Positions 62,587 to 64,000 of a stretch of 64,000 bases of DNA are shown in pieces. The position numbers and the translations under genes were made by a program. The first letter of the stretch is position 1; each line of letters opens with the position of its first letter. The stretch comes from Moringa oleifera (lineage: Eukaryota > Streptophyta > Magnoliopsida > Brassicales > Moringaceae): assembly GCA_021397835.1 (NCBI GenBank), contig JAJFZO010000094.1:3636501-3700500 (forward strand). Reading direction: 5' to 3'. Under the pieces are notes generated by a model that saw nothing but the letters and a program-made list of their open reading frames with translations, did no database searches and was not told the DNA's origin.

Positions 62587-64000
62587 ATGTCAGTCGCGTG
62601 CGGACTGGAATGCGTGTTGTTGCTGGGCTTCTCACGTTGGGCCTGGAAGCGGTGCACCTACGTGGGCTCCGACGACAGCGAGTCCTGGCCGGCCGCCACC
62701 CCTGACGAGTTCGAACCTGTGCCCAGGATCTGTCGTGCAATCCTTGCCGTCTATGAGCCGGACCTTCGGAACCCCCAGTACGCTCCCCAGGGTGGCTATG
62801 GCCTGAACCCGGACTGGGTGATCAAGCGAGTCACCTACGAGCAGACTGAAGGTCACGCCCCGCCTTACATCATCTACGTCGACCACAGCCACCAAGAGAT
62901 TGTGCTTGCCATCCGTGGCCTCAATCTCATCAAAGAGAGCGACTACAAGGTCTTGTTGGACAACAGGCTGGGAAGGCAGATGTTCGACGGTGGATACGTG
63001 CACCATGGGTTATTGAAGTCGGCGATATGGTTGTTGAACCAGGAGTCAGAGACATTGAGGCAGGTGTGGGAGGAGAACGGGCGCGAGTACGGGATGGTAT
63101 TCGCTGGTCACTCTCTGGGGTCCGGAGTGGCGGCGCTTTTGACGATCATCGTGGTCAACCACAGGGACAGGTTGGGTGGAATCCCCAGGAACAAGATCAG
63201 ATGCTATGCTGTGGCGCCTGCTAGGTGTATGTCCCTCAATTTGGCCGTCAAGTATGCCGATGTCATTCACTCTATTGTATTGCAGGTGGGTCAAACAATT
63301 TTGATTTTGATTTGGGTTCTGTCTTTATATTGCTTCTGTTTATTGGTAGGAACTCAGTAGCTAGAACTCTATACTGAAAATTTGCTGCTTTGGTTCATGA
63401 GGTGACTTCTTGGTCTTCCATTGTGTAACTAGCCAAATCTGTTACCTTGGTTCGATATTTCTGATGAAATTTCTCAAGAACCAATACAAATAAGAATACT
63501 AGGTAGAAATCTTTGGTTTTTTGTAATTCTTTGTCAAATTTCTGGCTGTTGGTACACTGCTAATTTAAACATGCCAATATGTCTCACTCTGCTGTGAACT
63601 TTGAGCATGTTGGTAGATGTAAATCTATAGGCTCTTTGGCTAAGCAATCACACCTTAGAACCTGCCCGTGACACCTGACATTGAATGACTATTAAAAGAA
63701 AATGAGTTCATGTGACAGGACTCCTATCTTGCACCTTTTTATATGTCAGTATTTCACAAACAAGTTCTTTACTAAAATTCATGACCTACAGATTGAGAAA
63801 CTGTATACTTCAGTTAAGGTTTAAGCAAGATGCCTGTGGGATCGTCTTTTGGATCTTTGATTGTAGAAATTGGTTCAAAAGCTCTCTAGAGCCTATTGTA
63901 TTGTGAATGCTTTGTTATTGCTCCCGCTTTCTCGATGTTGGTTGATTTGTTAGTTTCTTCCACCTTTTTCCTTTTTTCTGTTTGGTTGAGTTTAGCATTA
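62587..64000 (+). CDS. Class 3 lipase (calmodulin-binding heat-shock protein-like), 5' part
   Basis: Exon 1 (62587-63285) encodes 233 residues and ends at the donor CAG/GTGGGTC. The remaining 715 bases look like intron, and the gene continues beyond the window. The sequence fits the plant Lipase_3 family annotated as calmodulin-binding heat-shock protein (Arabidopsis At5g37710/At3g49050 type). Visible are EIVLAIRG, the HHG segment (139-141) and the nucleophile elbow AGHSLGSG with Ser176. The catalytic Asp and His would lie downstream. The N-terminal Cys and hydrophobic stretch (ACGLECVLLLGF) may associate with membranes. The exon is strikingly GC-rich, with C or G at most third codon positions, unlike every other gene here. 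Predicted to be a triacylglycerol or phospholipid hydrolase; the substrate is not known. Confidence 0.9.

Noticed and set aside
62632..63006. 124-codon minus-strand frame in the class 3 lipase
   Set aside because: It is antisense to the GC-rich lipase exon, where high GC3 creates long false frames.
1..64000. tRNA or rRNA genes, CRISPR arrays, viral or bacterial-type operons
   Set aside because: Scanning both strands showed none of the expected signatures; genes are intron-split and plant-specific.

Overview
The window is a piece of a eudicot plant nuclear genome. Genes are split by GT-AG introns, intergenic DNA is very AT-rich, and every confident gene belongs to a plant family (TIFY/JAZ, ARL8, R2R3-MYB, GDSL esterases, GH17 with X8, class 3 lipase). 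I cannot name the species. No bacterial, viral or CRISPR-type system is present.

Layout. A divergent TIFY6/JAZ-type gene (1886-3244, +) faces a complete ARL8 GTPase gene (4320-9007, -) that has a 3 kb first intron. After about 7.8 kb of AT-rich spacer comes a three-exon R2R3-MYB of the MYB20/MYB43 class (16854-19028, +), with two G-boxes in its promoter. The next 10 kb are AT-rich and carry MITE-like elements and three short, less AT-rich islands without a gene model.

From about 27.7 to 40.0 kb lies an old local duplication. Copy B (33.9-40.0 kb) carries an intact GDSL esterase (36273-37892, +) and the 3' exons of an 11-exon gene for a conserved plant protein of unknown function (38172-45626, -). 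Copy A (27.7-31.2 kb) lacks the esterase and keeps only broken remains of the last two exons of the second gene. One of those exons is split by a 181-bp MITE-like insertion, and copy B shows the empty site. Next to copy A is a decayed copy of a MOZART1/GIP1 gene (31272-31506, -).

The right part holds a GPI-anchored GH17 beta-1,3-glucanase with an X8 module (49850-53119, +), a canonical GDSL esterase (58314-60094, -) and the first exon of a class 3 lipase (62587 onward, +) that runs off the window.

Functional themes. The MYB (secondary wall and lignin class) and the GH17 (callose turnover) are both linked to the cell wall. The JAZ-like protein would belong to jasmonate repression, and ARL8 to endomembrane or vacuolar traffic. 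From memory, Arabidopsis has MYB20 close to a GH17 gene (At1g66230/At1g66250), and ARLA1A, a GDSL gene and a class 3 lipase close together (At5g37680/37690/37710). The window may therefore preserve an ancestral block that was later split. Points most worth a second look are the degenerate TIFY motif beside an intact Jas degron, six SUMO-consensus sites in the unknown protein, the GxND change in the first GDSL esterase, and the MITE with its empty-site control.
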